From assembly GCF_034676725.1 (NCBI RefSeq), contig NZ_JAUCBR010000004.1, forward strand, positions 2,247,501-2,311,500: DNA of 64,000 nucleotides. Direction: 5' to 3'. The position numbers and the translations under genes were made by a program. Within the stretch, counting starts at the first letter, position 1. Each line of letters starts with the position of its first letter. A model generated the notes under the pieces. That model made no database searches. It worked only from the letters and a program-made list of their open reading frames with translations, and was not told where the DNA came from. Positions 33,306 to 42,641 of this stretch are shown here, piece after piece. The stretch comes from Denitromonas sp. Lineage in GTDB: Bacteria; Pseudomonadota; Gammaproteobacteria; Burkholderiales; Rhodocyclaceae.

Positions 33306-35033
33306 TCAGGGTTTCGACTTCTGCCACGAATCCTTGAGGGTGACCGTGCGGTTGAACACGGGCGCGTCGGGCTGGCTGTCGAAGCGGTCGGCGACAAAAT
33401 AGCCGTGGCGCTCGAACTGGAAGCGCGACTCGGCCGCCACCCGCGCCAGCGAGGGCTCGAGCTGGGCGGTGAGGCAGCGCTTGGCGTCGGGGTTGATGTC
33501 GGTGAGGAAGTCGCGCTCGAGCTCGGGGGCGTCGCCCTCGCGGCGCTGGCCCGGCTGCGGGTAGGCGAAGAGGCGGTCGTACAGGCGCACTTCGGCCTGG
33601 CAGGCGTGCGGTACGCTGACCCAGTGCAGGTTGCCCTTGACCTTGTAGGTGTCGGCGCCCGGCGTGCCGGACTTGGAGTCGGGGAAGTACTCGCAGGTGA
33701 CGGCGGTCACGTTGCCGTCGGCGTCTTTCTCGCAGCCAGTGCATTCGACCACATAGCCGTAGCGCAGGCGCACCTTGTTGCCGGGGAAGAGGCGGCGGAA
33801 GCCCTTGATCGGGGTTTCCATGAAGTCTTCGCGTTCGATCCACAGCTCGCGCGAGAGCGGCATCTCGCGCTGGCCCAGCTCGGGCTTGAGCGGATGGTTG
33901 GGCGCAAAGCACTGCTCGCTCTGGCCTTCGGGGTAGTTGGTGATGATCAGCTTGAGCGGGTCGAGCACGGCGACGCGGCGCTCGGCGGTGTCGTTGAGGT
34001 CTTCGCGCATGCACTCTTCGAGCACGCTCATGTCGATCCAGCCGTCGGACTTGGACACGCCGGCACGCTCGGCAAACAGGCGGAATCCGGCCGCAGTGAA
34101 GCCGCGGCGGCGGGCGCCGACCAGGGTGGGCATGCGCGGGTCGTCCCAGCCGTCGACATGGCCTTCGTCCACCAGCTGCACCAGCTTGCGCTTGGACAGC
34201 ACCACGTAGGTGAGGTTGAGGCGGGCGAACTCGATCTGGCGCGGCAGCGGCCGCGGGAAGAAGCCGCCCTCGGCGAGCTGCTCGAGCAGCCAGTCGTAGA
34301 AGGGGCGCTGGTCTTCGAATTCGAGGGTGCACAGCGAGTGAGTGATGTTCTCGATCGCGTCCTCGATGGGGTGGGCGAAGGTGTACATCGGGTACACGCA
34401 CCAGCGATCGCCGGTGCGGTGGTGATGGGCGTGGCGGATGCGGTAGATGGCCGGGTCGCGCAGGTTGATGTTGGGCGAGGCCATGTCGATCCTGGCGCGC
34501 AGGATGTGTGTGCCGTCGGGAAACTCGCCGGCCTTCATGCGCGCGAACAGGTCGAGGTTTTCCTCGATGCTGCGGTTGCGATAGGGGCTGTCCTTGCCCG
34601 GCTCGGTGAGCGTGCCGCGGTAGGCGCGCATGTCTTCGGCCGAGAGCGAGTCCACATAGGCCTTGCCGGCGCGGATCAGGTACTCGGCGCAGGCGGCCAT
34701 CTTCTCGAAATAGTCGGAGGCGAAGTACAGGTGCTCGCCCCAGTCGTAGCCGAGCCATTGCACCGATTCGATGATGGCGTCGACGAACTCCTGCTCTTCC
34801 TTGGTCGGGTTGGTGTCGTCGAAGCGCAGGTGGCAGGCGCCGCCGTAGGCCTCGGCAACACCGAAGTTAAGACAAATGGATTTTGCGTGGCCATAATGCA
34901 GATAGCCATTGGGCTCGGGCGGGAATCGGGTTTCCACGCGCCCGGCCCATTTGCCCTGCTGACGGTCGGCCTCGATCAGGTTGTTGATGAAGTGGGTGCT
35001 GCGGGCGACGTCGGCGTTTTCGGGGTGGGACAT
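33306..35033 (-). CDS. glnS: glutaminyl-tRNA synthetase
   Basis: A 575-residue class I synthetase that charges tRNA-Gln. The HIGH-like motif is at residues 39-50 (PEPNGYLHYGHA), the KMSKS-like motif is VLSKRKL around residue 275, and the C-terminal beta-barrel anticodon-binding domain contains YFPDSKSGTPGADTYKVKGNLHWV. The ATG at 35033 gives the family N-terminus; upstream codons in frame are Arg/Cys-rich and unrelated. Possession of GlnRS means this organism does not depend on the GatCAB route for Gln-tRNA. Identification is secure. Confidence 0.97.
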   Translation of the reverse strand: MSHPENADVARSTHFINNLIEADRQQGKWAGRVETRFPPEPNGYLHYGHAKSICLNFGVAEAYGGACHLRFDDTNPTKEEQEFVDAIIESVQWLGYDWGEHLYFASDYFEKMAACAEYLIRAGKAYVDSLSAEDMRAYRGTLTEPGKDSPYRNRSIEENLDLFARMKAGEFPDGTHILRARIDMASPNINLRDPAIYRIRHAHHHRTGDRWCVYPMYTFAHPIEDAIENITHSLCTLEFEDQRPFYDWLLEQLAEGGFFPRPLPRQIEFARLNLTYVVLSKRKLVQLVDEGHVDGWDDPRMPTLVGARRRGFTAAGFRLFAERAGVSKSDGWIDMSVLEECMREDLNDTAERRVAVLDPLKLIITNYPEGQSEQCFAPNHPLKPELGQREMPLSRELWIEREDFMETPIKGFRRLFPGNKVRLRYGYVVECTGCEKDADGNVTAVTCEYFPDSKSGTPGADTYKVKGNLHWVSVPHACQAEVRLYDRLFAYPQPGQRREGDAPELERDFLTDINPDAKRCLTAQLEPSLARVAAESRFQFERHGYFVADRFDSQPDAPVFNRTVTLKDSWQKSKP

Positions 35034-35248
35034 GGCTGGACGGAGTCTGGTGACGATAGCCCGGCATTGTAGCCGATGCGGACCGGCGCGATGAGGTGTG
35101 CACGTGCGTGGTGCACCGCAAGTTGCGCTCAAGGCCGTCCGTTATGTGCCGTTAGTCGATTTGGATGCGCTAAGGCCGGATGGTCGCGCGGAACACGGCG
35201 CGTGCCCCGGGACGATAGCGAAGACAAGAAAAAGCAGGGAACCCCGAT

Positions 35249-37237
35249 ATGACATTGCGCCCGTATGCGCTGATCGTGCTGCTGTTTGGCCAGGTCCATG
35301 CCCTGGCGCAGACGGACCCGATCGATTTCTCCCTCGGCGAGCTCGTCGCCCAGGAGGTGATCTCGGTCGCCCGCAAGCGGCAGGAGATCGGCGATGTGGC
35401 GGCCGCCGTGCATGTGGTGTCGGCAGAAGACATCGCGCGGATGGGGGTGACGACGCTGCCCGATGCGCTGCGGCTGGTGCCCGGCGTGCAGGTGGCGGCG
35501 ATCGGCAATAACCGCTGGGCGGTCGGCGTGCGCGGCTTCAATGGCCGCTTCACCAACAGCTTGCTGGTGATGGTCGATGGCCGGACGGTGTACTCCCCGC
35601 TGTTCTCCGGCACCTACTGGGAGGCGCTCGACATCCCGCTGGCCGAAATCGACCGCATCGAGGTGATTCGCGGCCCCGGCGCGTCGATCTGGGGGGCCAA
35701 CGCGGTCAATGGGGTGGTCAACATCATCACCAAGTGGGCGCGCGCGACCCAGGGCGATGCCGGGCAGGTGACGGTGGGCTCGGAAGACAAGGCGCTGGTC
35801 TATGCCCGCCACGGCGGCGCACTGGCCGATGGCCACTACCGCATCAGCTACCAGGGCCGCACGCGGGGCGACTCGCGCCAGCTCAACGGTGATTCCGGAG
35901 AAGATGGCTGGCGGACGCACCGGCTGGGCTTCCGCCTGGAGAAATTCCTGGGCGACCCGGGCGAATTGAGCGTGATGGGCGAGGTGTTCCGGAATGACAG
36001 TCGCGACCTGTGGAACGTGCCCGACACACCGCCGACCCTGCTCAGGACCACCCGCTTTACGCAGCGCGACGAAGGCGCCAACTTGACGCTGCGCTTGAAC
36101 CGCGTGCTCGATCACGGGCGGGAGTGGGCCTTGCAGGGCAGCTTCCAGTATGTCGATGCCCAGGTCGGCGACTTCCTGAGCGAGGTGCGCCACACCATGG
36201 ACCTGGACGGCCAGTACCGTTTCTCGGCCGGGCGGCATGATCTGGTCCTCGGTGCCGGGCTGCGCTACCACGACCAGGAGGCCGTCGGCTACGGCTTCTT
36301 CCAGGTAGCCAAGCCTCACAACCGCTTCGGCCTGGCCAGTGCATTCATCCACGACGAGATCACCCTGCTGCCCGAGACGCTGACCCTGACCGCCGGCCTC
36401 AAGTTCGAGCATCACTCGTGGACGGGCAATGAGTGGCAGCCAAACCTGCGTCTGGCCTGGCAGGTGGCGCCAAGCCATCTGCTCTGGGCGGCGGTCTCCG
36501 AGGCCTCGCGCACGCCGGCGCGGGTGGAGTTCGACATGCAGTATGCCTCGCAGGTCGTGTCGGCGGCGCCGCCAACACGGATCATCTTTCGCAGCGCGGA
36601 TTCACTCGCGGCCGAGCGGGTCCGGTCGTATGAGGTGGGCTATCGGGGGCAGCCGAGTGAAACCACGCATGTCGATGTGACCGCCTTCGTGATGCGCTAT
36701 CGCAACTTGAGGAGTGTGTACAACGCCGGCGTCTATCCTTCCGGCGGCTGGTTCATCGTCGATGCCCCGTTGCGCTTCGATGGCCACGGCGTGGTCTCCG
36801 GCGTCGAGACGGCGGTGGACTGGCAGCCTTCGACGCGCTGGCGTCTGCGGGTCAGCTATACCCATCTCGAGACGCATACCGAGTCAAGCGGGCAGTCGCT
36901 GACCGACGCCGCGGCCGATTTCTACATGCAGCGTGTGCCCACCGATCAATTCAGCGCGCACGCCACCTGGAAGCCATTGCCCGGGCACGCCATGGACCTG
37001 GTACTGCGCCACGTCGGCGCGCTGGTCAACCGGGATCCGGGTGCGCCGGCCATCAAGTCCTACACCGAGCTCGATCTCCAGTACGGCTGGCGTGTCTCGC
37101 CCAAGCTGACGTTCGCCGTGACCGGGCGCAACCTGCTCAATGCCCGCCATGCCGAGTTCGGCCGCCTCTACATGCCGTCGCCGGTACACGAAATCGAACG
37201 CAGTGTGCACTTCACCGCGCAGTGGGCGCTCGACTGA
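35249..37237 (+). CDS. TonB-dependent outer membrane receptor (first of a tandem pair)
   Basis: A 662-residue receptor with a signal peptide (about residues 1-21, ending ALAQT), a short TonB-box-like segment, a plug domain (about 45-150, with LPDALRLVPGVQV, SLLVMVDGRTVYSPLFSGTYWE, IEVIRGPGASIWGANAVNGVVNIIT) and a 22-strand barrel ending in a C-terminal aromatic-containing strand (HFTAQWALD). It lacks the long N-terminal signalling domain of FecA-type receptors. Ninety bases separate it from a paralogue with the same plug wording. The ligand is unknown; no siderophore or cobalamin genes are nearby, and the operon continues into signalling genes. Confidence 0.9.
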   Translation: MTLRPYALIVLLFGQVHALAQTDPIDFSLGELVAQEVISVARKRQEIGDVAAAVHVVSAEDIARMGVTTLPDALRLVPGVQVAAIGNNRWAVGVRGFNGRFTNSLLVMVDGRTVYSPLFSGTYWEALDIPLAEIDRIEVIRGPGASIWGANAVNGVVNIITKWARATQGDAGQVTVGSEDKALVYARHGGALADGHYRISYQGRTRGDSRQLNGDSGEDGWRTHRLGFRLEKFLGDPGELSVMGEVFRNDSRDLWNVPDTPPTLLRTTRFTQRDEGANLTLRLNRVLDHGREWALQGSFQYVDAQVGDFLSEVRHTMDLDGQYRFSAGRHDLVLGAGLRYHDQEAVGYGFFQVAKPHNRFGLASAFIHDEITLLPETLTLTAGLKFEHHSWTGNEWQPNLRLAWQVAPSHLLWAAVSEASRTPARVEFDMQYASQVVSAAPPTRIIFRSADSLAAERVRSYEVGYRGQPSETTHVDVTAFVMRYRNLRSVYNAGVYPSGGWFIVDAPLRFDGHGVVSGVETAVDWQPSTRWRLRVSYTHLETHTESSGQSLTDAAADFYMQRVPTDQFSAHATWKPLPGHAMDLVLRHVGALVNRDPGAPAIKSYTELDLQYGWRVSPKLTFAVTGRNLLNARHAEFGRLYMPSPVHEIERSVHFTAQWALD

Positions 37238-37326
37238 GTCCTGGGTGACAACGTATATGACCCAAATCAACGGCGCCGCCGGGCCTCTGAGTGACTATGC
37301 GCACTGGCAACTACCGGCTTCGTGAC

Positions 37327-39321
37327 ATGACATTTCTCAACAAGAAGGCATTCGGGTTGGGCGCGCTGCTGCTCGCCCTGACCTCCGCGGTCGGGGCGTC
37401 CGAGCACCTCATGGACCTGAGCCTGGAGGAACTGGTCGATATCCAGGTGCTGTCGGTGTCGCGCAAGGCCCAGCGCCTGGCGGACACCGCCGCCGCCGTC
37501 ACCGTGGTGACCGCCGAGGATATTCGGCGAAGCGGGGCGCGCAGTGTGCCCGAGGCCCTGCGGCTGGTGCCCGGCGTGCAGGTGGCGCAGATCGGCGCCG
37601 GAAGGTGGGCGGTGAGCGTGCGCGGGTTCAATAGTCGCTTTGCCACCAAGCTGCTGGTCCAGGTGGATGGGCGCAGCGTGTATTCCCCCTTGTTCTCCGG
37701 CGTGTTCTGGAACGCTCAGACCCTGATGCTCGAGGATGTCGAGCGCATCGAGGTGGTCCGGGGGCCGGGGGCCTCGTTGTGGGGCGCCAACGCGGTCAAT
37801 GGTGTGATCAACATCGTCACCCGCAATGCCGCCGCAACAATGGGCGCCCTCGTGCGCGCCAGCGTCGATGATCGGGGCAACCCGGAACTGGCCGTACGTC
37901 AAGGCCTCGAGCTGGCCGGCGGTGCCGCGCTGCGCGTATACGCACAGAGCATCAATCGCTCGGCGTTCGAGACGGCCGGTGGGGGCAGTGCCCGCGACGA
38001 GCAAACGGGGTGGCGCACGGGCTTCCGGCTCGACAGCGCGGCAACCGGGGTGGACCACTGGACGTTCAGCGGCGACGCCTATCGTCAGCGCAGTCCGGAG
38101 GTCCTCACGCTGGGCGGCGCAGGCGCAGCGAATTCCTTGTTCGACTTCGAAGGTGCACACCTGCTGGCGCAGCGCAGCTGGGCGATGCCGGTGGGCGTGG
38201 CCTCGCTGAGGGGCTACGTCGACTACGCCGATGCGGTGCTGGGATCACTGGCCCGCGCCACCGTTTACAGCGGCGACCTGGACTTCCAGCACCGCCTGCC
38301 GGCCGCTGGCGGGCATGAATGGATCTGGGGGCTCGGCCTGCGTCATCAGCAGGTGTCGGTGCGCAGCGATTTGCCCGTGTTCGACTTCGTCAAGGACGAG
38401 GCCCGGATGCAGACCTTCAGCGCCTTCGTGCAGGACGAGATCGAACTGCTGCCGCAGCAACTGCGCCTGACCCTGGGGGCACGCCTCGAGGCGCGCAATA
38501 CGACCAAGCCGCAGATCCAGCCCACGGCCCGGCTGCTGTGGTCGCCCACCGGCCGCGACACGGTGTGGACGCAGTGGTCGCGCGCGGCGCGGACCCCATC
38601 GTACGGCGACCTGAATGCCACCCTGGTGACGGGCTCGCAGGCATACCCCCCGTTTGCACAGGCGACGTTGGTATCACAGGCCAACCCGCAGCTCGAACCC
38701 GAGACGCTGAACGCCTTCGAGCTCGGTTATCGCCGGCAGTTCGAACGCGGCAACGCCGAGGCAGTGCTGTTTCGCCATCGCTATTCGCGGCTGATCGGCG
38801 ACACGCTCGGCAGCGTTCGCATGCCGGGCCGTTTTCCGCCCTGGCCGGATGTGATCCTGCTGCGCGACAACCACAGCGCCGCGGTGTCGGAGGGCGTCGA
38901 ACTCGGCGGCGAGCTGACCGTGATACGGGGAGTGAAGCTCGGTGCCGCCTACACCGCGATGCGGCTGTCCTTTGACGCAAGCGACGATCCGGTTCGCACC
39001 GCCAGTGGCGACACCGTTGCCAATCGCAACGCCAACCACTGGCTCAGCGCCTATGCCAGGATCGATCTTCCCGGCGCGCAGGAGCTGGATCTCCAGCTTC
39101 GCCACGTGGGCGCCCTGAAGGGACAGACGTCGCCCGGAGTGGATGCCTATACGGTGGCCGACGTGCGCTATGGCCGGCGTTTTGGTCGCCACCTCGACAT
39201 CTCGCTGTCGATTACCAATCTGTTCGACGAGCGCTATACCGCGTTTGAATCGGACTATTTCCCCTCGGCCTATGCCTATGACCGGCGGCGCTTCCTGCTG
39301 ACCGGCCGGTGGACGTTCTGA
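37327..39321 (+). CDS. TonB-dependent outer membrane receptor (second of a tandem pair)
   Basis: A 664-residue paralogue of the preceding receptor, with signal peptide (about residues 1-23, ending AVGAS), the segment MDLSLEELVDIQVLSVSRKAQ, plug domain with VPEALRLVPGVQVAQIG and VEVVRGPGASLWGANAVNGVINIVT wording, and a barrel ending RFLLTGRWTF. The ATG at 37327 gives a regular signal peptide; a GTG at 37291 would add 12 polar residues. The LSLEELVDIQVLSVSRK stretch is typical of receptors found next to YfiR-family proteins. yfiR follows after seven bases, so the receptor and the signalling genes are one transcript. Confidence 0.9.
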   Translation: MTFLNKKAFGLGALLLALTSAVGASEHLMDLSLEELVDIQVLSVSRKAQRLADTAAAVTVVTAEDIRRSGARSVPEALRLVPGVQVAQIGAGRWAVSVRGFNSRFATKLLVQVDGRSVYSPLFSGVFWNAQTLMLEDVERIEVVRGPGASLWGANAVNGVINIVTRNAAATMGALVRASVDDRGNPELAVRQGLELAGGAALRVYAQSINRSAFETAGGGSARDEQTGWRTGFRLDSAATGVDHWTFSGDAYRQRSPEVLTLGGAGAANSLFDFEGAHLLAQRSWAMPVGVASLRGYVDYADAVLGSLARATVYSGDLDFQHRLPAAGGHEWIWGLGLRHQQVSVRSDLPVFDFVKDEARMQTFSAFVQDEIELLPQQLRLTLGARLEARNTTKPQIQPTARLLWSPTGRDTVWTQWSRAARTPSYGDLNATLVTGSQAYPPFAQATLVSQANPQLEPETLNAFELGYRRQFERGNAEAVLFRHRYSRLIGDTLGSVRMPGRFPPWPDVILLRDNHSAAVSEGVELGGELTVIRGVKLGAAYTAMRLSFDASDDPVRTASGDTVANRNANHWLSAYARIDLPGAQELDLQLRHVGALKGQTSPGVDAYTVADVRYGRRFGRHLDISLSITNLFDERYTAFESDYFPSAYAYDRRRFLLTGRWTF

Positions 39322-39328
39322 GCGGACG

Positions 39329-39862
39329 ATGCGCTGGCGCCTTCTCCTTCTCCTGCTGCCGCTGTTGTTCGCGTCGCCGTTGCGCGCGGCGCCGCCGACC
39401 GAGTATCAGCTCAAGGCGGTGTTCCTGCTCAATTTCGCGCGCTATGTCACCTGGCCCGACGAGGCGCTGGCCGGTAGCGAGGCAATCGACATCTGCGTGC
39501 TTGGGCGAGACCCTTTCGGCGAGCACCTGACCGGGCTGGAGGCGCGACAGGCGCAGGGGTGGGAGGTCAGGGTGCACTTCCCGCCGGCAGCCGAGAACAC
39601 CAAGGGCTGCGAAGTGGTTTTCGTGTCCGCGTCCGAACAGCGGCGGCTCAACGCCATCCTGCGCGATCTCGACGGCCAGCCCGTGCTGACGGTCAGTGAC
39701 ATCGACGGTTTTGTCGAGGCCGGCGGCAATATCGGCCTGGTGACGGTCGATGACCGGATCCGCTTCGACATCAACCGCGGCGCCGTGTCCAGCCAGCATC
39801 TCAGGCTCAGCGCGCAGTTGCTCAAGCTGGCACGGCGGCTGATTGGCCAGGAGGGCGACTGA
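39329..39862 (+). CDS. YfiR family periplasmic protein (DUF4154)
   Basis: A 177-residue exported protein: signal peptide (about residues 1-20, ending PLRAAP), then YQLKAVFLLNFARYVTWP, ICVLGRDPFG, CEVVFVSASEQ, and GNIGLVTVDDRIRFDINRGA, all YfiR hallmarks. In Pseudomonas aeruginosa YfiR binds the periplasmic domain of the diguanylate cyclase YfiN and represses it until redox or envelope signals release it. Here the next gene is a hybrid kinase with a YfiN-like periplasmic part, so YfiR may gate a kinase instead. The two cysteines (about residues 56 and 94) could form the redox-sensitive disulphide seen in YfiR. The stop lies one base before the kinase start. Confidence 0.88.
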   Translation: MRWRLLLLLLPLLFASPLRAAPPTEYQLKAVFLLNFARYVTWPDEALAGSEAIDICVLGRDPFGEHLTGLEARQAQGWEVRVHFPPAAENTKGCEVVFVSASEQRRLNAILRDLDGQPVLTVSDIDGFVEAGGNIGLVTVDDRIRFDINRGAVSSQHLRLSAQLLKLARRLIGQEGD

Positions 39863-39863
39863 C

Positions 39864-42641
39864 ATGCGCATGAACACGCATCGCTCGCTGGGACGCAAGC
39901 TGCGCAGCATCGTGCTGGTCAGCATCGTGGTCGCCCTGGGCGTGGCATTCATCGCCATCGGGCTGAGCGAGCTGCGCCAGGAGATCCACCGCATCCAGGA
40001 CCAGGCCGACATCTACGCCGAGCTGGTGGTCGAGAACAGCGCGGCGGCGCTGCGCTTCGAGGATATCGGCAGCGCCGAGCGGCTCCTCGGGTCGTTGCGC
40101 CATGTCGAGCAGATTCGTGCCGCATTGCTGCGCCGGGCCAACGGAGAGACCTTTGCCACCTATCCGGTGGACCTCGAGCGCGTGTCGCCCAACTATGACG
40201 CCCTCGCCGGCCTCGGGTCCGACGAGACCGGAAACTGGGCGTTCCCGCGCTATTTCCGCGCCTGGCCGGTGCGTCACGACGGCGAGTACCTGGGCGACCT
40301 GATACTCGAAATCTCCCTCGCCGGGATGCTCGCGGACATGGTCGAGTGGTTTGTGCTGGCCCTGGTCGGGCTCGGCCTGGGCGGGCTGGTGGCGACCTTG
40401 CTGGTGCGCCGCACCGAGCGCGCCATTGTCCAGCCGGTGGTCCAGCTGGCCAGCGTGGTGCGCGATGTGCGCAACACCGGGCGCTACGATGTCCGTGCGC
40501 CGGCCGGACCGCGCGACGAGGTTGGCGAGCTGGTCGATGGCTTCAACAGCATGCTGACCGAGATCGAGGCGCGCGACTCCGCCCTGGCCGCGCACCGCGA
40601 CCAGCTCGAGCAGGACGTGGCGCGCCGCACCGGCGAGCTGTCGCAAGCCAAGGAGGAGGCCGACGCCGCGCGCGAGGAGGCCGAATCGGCCAACCGGGCG
40701 AAGAGCCTGTTCCTGGCCAACATGAGTCACGAGATCCGCACCCCCATGAACGGGGTGCTCGGCATGGTCGAGTTGCTGCGCGGCACCGAGCTCAACAGCC
40801 GCCAGATGCGCCTCATCGATACCCTGCATGCCTCGGCCGAGTCCTTGCTGTACCTGATCAACGACGTGCTCGACGTGTCCAAGATCGAGGCCGGCAAGCT
40901 GGAGCTCGAGCAGATCGAGTTCTCGCCCAGGCAGGCTGCCGAGGATGTCGCCCTGCTCTTTGCCGAGCGGGCCCAGCGCAAGGATGTCGAGCTGATGGTG
41001 GTGGTCTCGGCAGCCGTGCCCGAGCGGGTCAGCGCCGATGGCCACCGCTTCCGCCAGGTGCTCAACAACCTGGTGTCGAATGCCGTCAAGTTCACCGACC
41101 ATGGCCACATTCGGATCGACCTGGATGCCGACACCGGGGCCGATGGCGCGGTGCGGCTGCGCGGCTGCGTGGCCGATACCGGCATCGGCATTCCGGCCGA
41201 CCTGCAGCCGCGGCTTTTCCAGGCCTTCTCGCAGGCCGACAGCTCCATGGCGCGCCGGTTTGGTGGCACCGGGCTGGGGCTGACCATCTCTCGTCAGCTG
41301 GTCGAGCTGATGGGGGGCGAGCTGCGCTTCGAGAGCGTTCCCGGCGAACACACCCGGTTCTGCTTCGACATCGTCGCCGTGGCGGCCGATCCCGCAGCGG
41401 CGCGGCCGCGCGGGCCGCGGGTCGCCATCGTTGCCGCCCAGGCGTCGCTGCGCGCGGCGCTGACCGAGCAGCTCGACGCGCTGGGCTACCCGGCCGACGC
41501 CTACCCGAGCGATGCCGCGCTGTGCGATGTGGCTGACGCCAGCTACCCGGTGGTGTTCGTCGACCGCCTGGGCGGTGATGGCGATGCGGTGGCGCGGGTC
41601 GCGCGCATGCGCCGTGATGGCCAGCGTATCGTCGCGCTCACACGGCTGCGCTCGGCCAGCGATGAAGAAGACGCGCGCGCCGCTGGCGCCGACGCCTGCG
41701 TCCCCAAGCCCGTGCTGGCCAGCGACCTGCTGGCCGTGCTGCGCGGCGACGCCCCGCCGCACGCCCGCCAGCAGCCGCGCAACGACCCCGGCCTGCGCTC
41801 GCGGGCGCGGGTGCTGCTGGCCGAAGACCACCCGGTCAACGCCGAGATCGTCTGCGCGCTGCTCGGCGAATGCGGCTGCCGCGTCACGGTGGCCAGCAAC
41901 GGCCGCGAGGCGGTCGCCATGTACCGCAAGGGCGCATTCGATCTGGTACTGATGGATATCCAGATGCCGGAGATGGACGGCATCGAAGCCACCCGCCAGA
42001 TCCGTCGCGCCGAGCGCGCCAGCGCGGGTGGCGAGCGGGTGCCGATCCTGGCGCTGACCGCCAACGCCCAGCGCGACGACCGGGCGGCGGCCCTGTCGGC
42101 CGGCATGGACGACTACCTCACCAAGCCGGTGACCGGCGAGCGCCTGCGCGATGCGCTGGTGCGCTGGGCGCCCGCTGCGCCGGGCGAGACCGCCACGGCG
42201 CCGGCGACGCCTGCGCGCGGCAAGGTCGATGCGCCGGCCGGCGAGGCACCCGCCCTCGACATCGACGTCCTGCTCGGCGTGCCCGGCGTGCGTGGCGACC
42301 GCGCTGCGCCGATGCTCAAGCGGCTGGTCGAGCTGTTCATCCGCGAAACCGACCAGCAGGTGCGCTCGCTGCTCAAGGCCCGTGCGGACGCCGATCGCCC
42401 GGGCGCACAGCGCCTGGCCCACAAGATGAAGTCCGCCGCTGCGGCCGTTGGGGCGGCGCGCCTGGCGGCGCTGGCGCGCAGCGTTGACGGTGCGCTCAAG
42501 GCCGGTGATACCCTCGACGGCCTGGAGGAAGTGGCCCAGATGCCGGACGCCTTCACCGCCTATGTCGAGGCCTTGGCGCAAGAGGGCGTATGCCTCGATA
42601 CGGTGCCCCCGAAAATGGATCTGACTTATGACCGAGACTGA
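39864..42641 (+). CDS. hybrid sensor histidine kinase with YfiN-like periplasmic domain
   Basis: A 925-residue hybrid kinase. Order: TM1 (about residues 15-35), periplasmic CHASE8-like domain (35-150, with AELVVENSAAALRFED), TM2 (about 155-180), HAMP (180-235), coiled coil, HisKA with phospho-His in NMSHEIRTPMNG (about 290), ATPase (VADTGIGIP, FSQADSSMARRFGGTGLGL), a degenerate receiver (about 510-630, lacking the N-terminal acidic pair), an intact receiver (LLAEDHPVN, LVLMDIQMPEMDG, TKPV) and an HPt domain with His in LAHKMKSAAAAVGA (about 850). ATG 39864 and ATG 39870 are both possible. Its 3' end overlaps the c-di-GMP gene by 14 bases, so phosphotransfer to that protein's receiver is likely. 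Confidence 0.92.
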   Translation: MRMNTHRSLGRKLRSIVLVSIVVALGVAFIAIGLSELRQEIHRIQDQADIYAELVVENSAAALRFEDIGSAERLLGSLRHVEQIRAALLRRANGETFATYPVDLERVSPNYDALAGLGSDETGNWAFPRYFRAWPVRHDGEYLGDLILEISLAGMLADMVEWFVLALVGLGLGGLVATLLVRRTERAIVQPVVQLASVVRDVRNTGRYDVRAPAGPRDEVGELVDGFNSMLTEIEARDSALAAHRDQLEQDVARRTGELSQAKEEADAAREEAESANRAKSLFLANMSHEIRTPMNGVLGMVELLRGTELNSRQMRLIDTLHASAESLLYLINDVLDVSKIEAGKLELEQIEFSPRQAAEDVALLFAERAQRKDVELMVVVSAAVPERVSADGHRFRQVLNNLVSNAVKFTDHGHIRIDLDADTGADGAVRLRGCVADTGIGIPADLQPRLFQAFSQADSSMARRFGGTGLGLTISRQLVELMGGELRFESVPGEHTRFCFDIVAVAADPAAARPRGPRVAIVAAQASLRAALTEQLDALGYPADAYPSDAALCDVADASYPVVFVDRLGGDGDAVARVARMRRDGQRIVALTRLRSASDEEDARAAGADACVPKPVLASDLLAVLRGDAPPHARQQPRNDPGLRSRARVLLAEDHPVNAEIVCALLGECGCRVTVASNGREAVAMYRKGAFDLVLMDIQMPEMDGIEATRQIRRAERASAGGERVPILALTANAQRDDRAAALSAGMDDYLTKPVTGERLRDALVRWAPAAPGETATAPATPARGKVDAPAGEAPALDIDVLLGVPGVRGDRAAPMLKRLVELFIRETDQQVRSLLKARADADRPGAQRLAHKMKSAAAAVGAARLAALARSVDGALKAGDTLDGLEEVAQMPDAFTAYVEALAQEGVCLDTVPPKMDLTYDRD

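Noticed and set aside
35034..35248. Cobalamin or other riboswitch ahead of the TonB receptors
   Set aside because: No B12-box-like or other recognisable aptamer core is present in these 215 bases.
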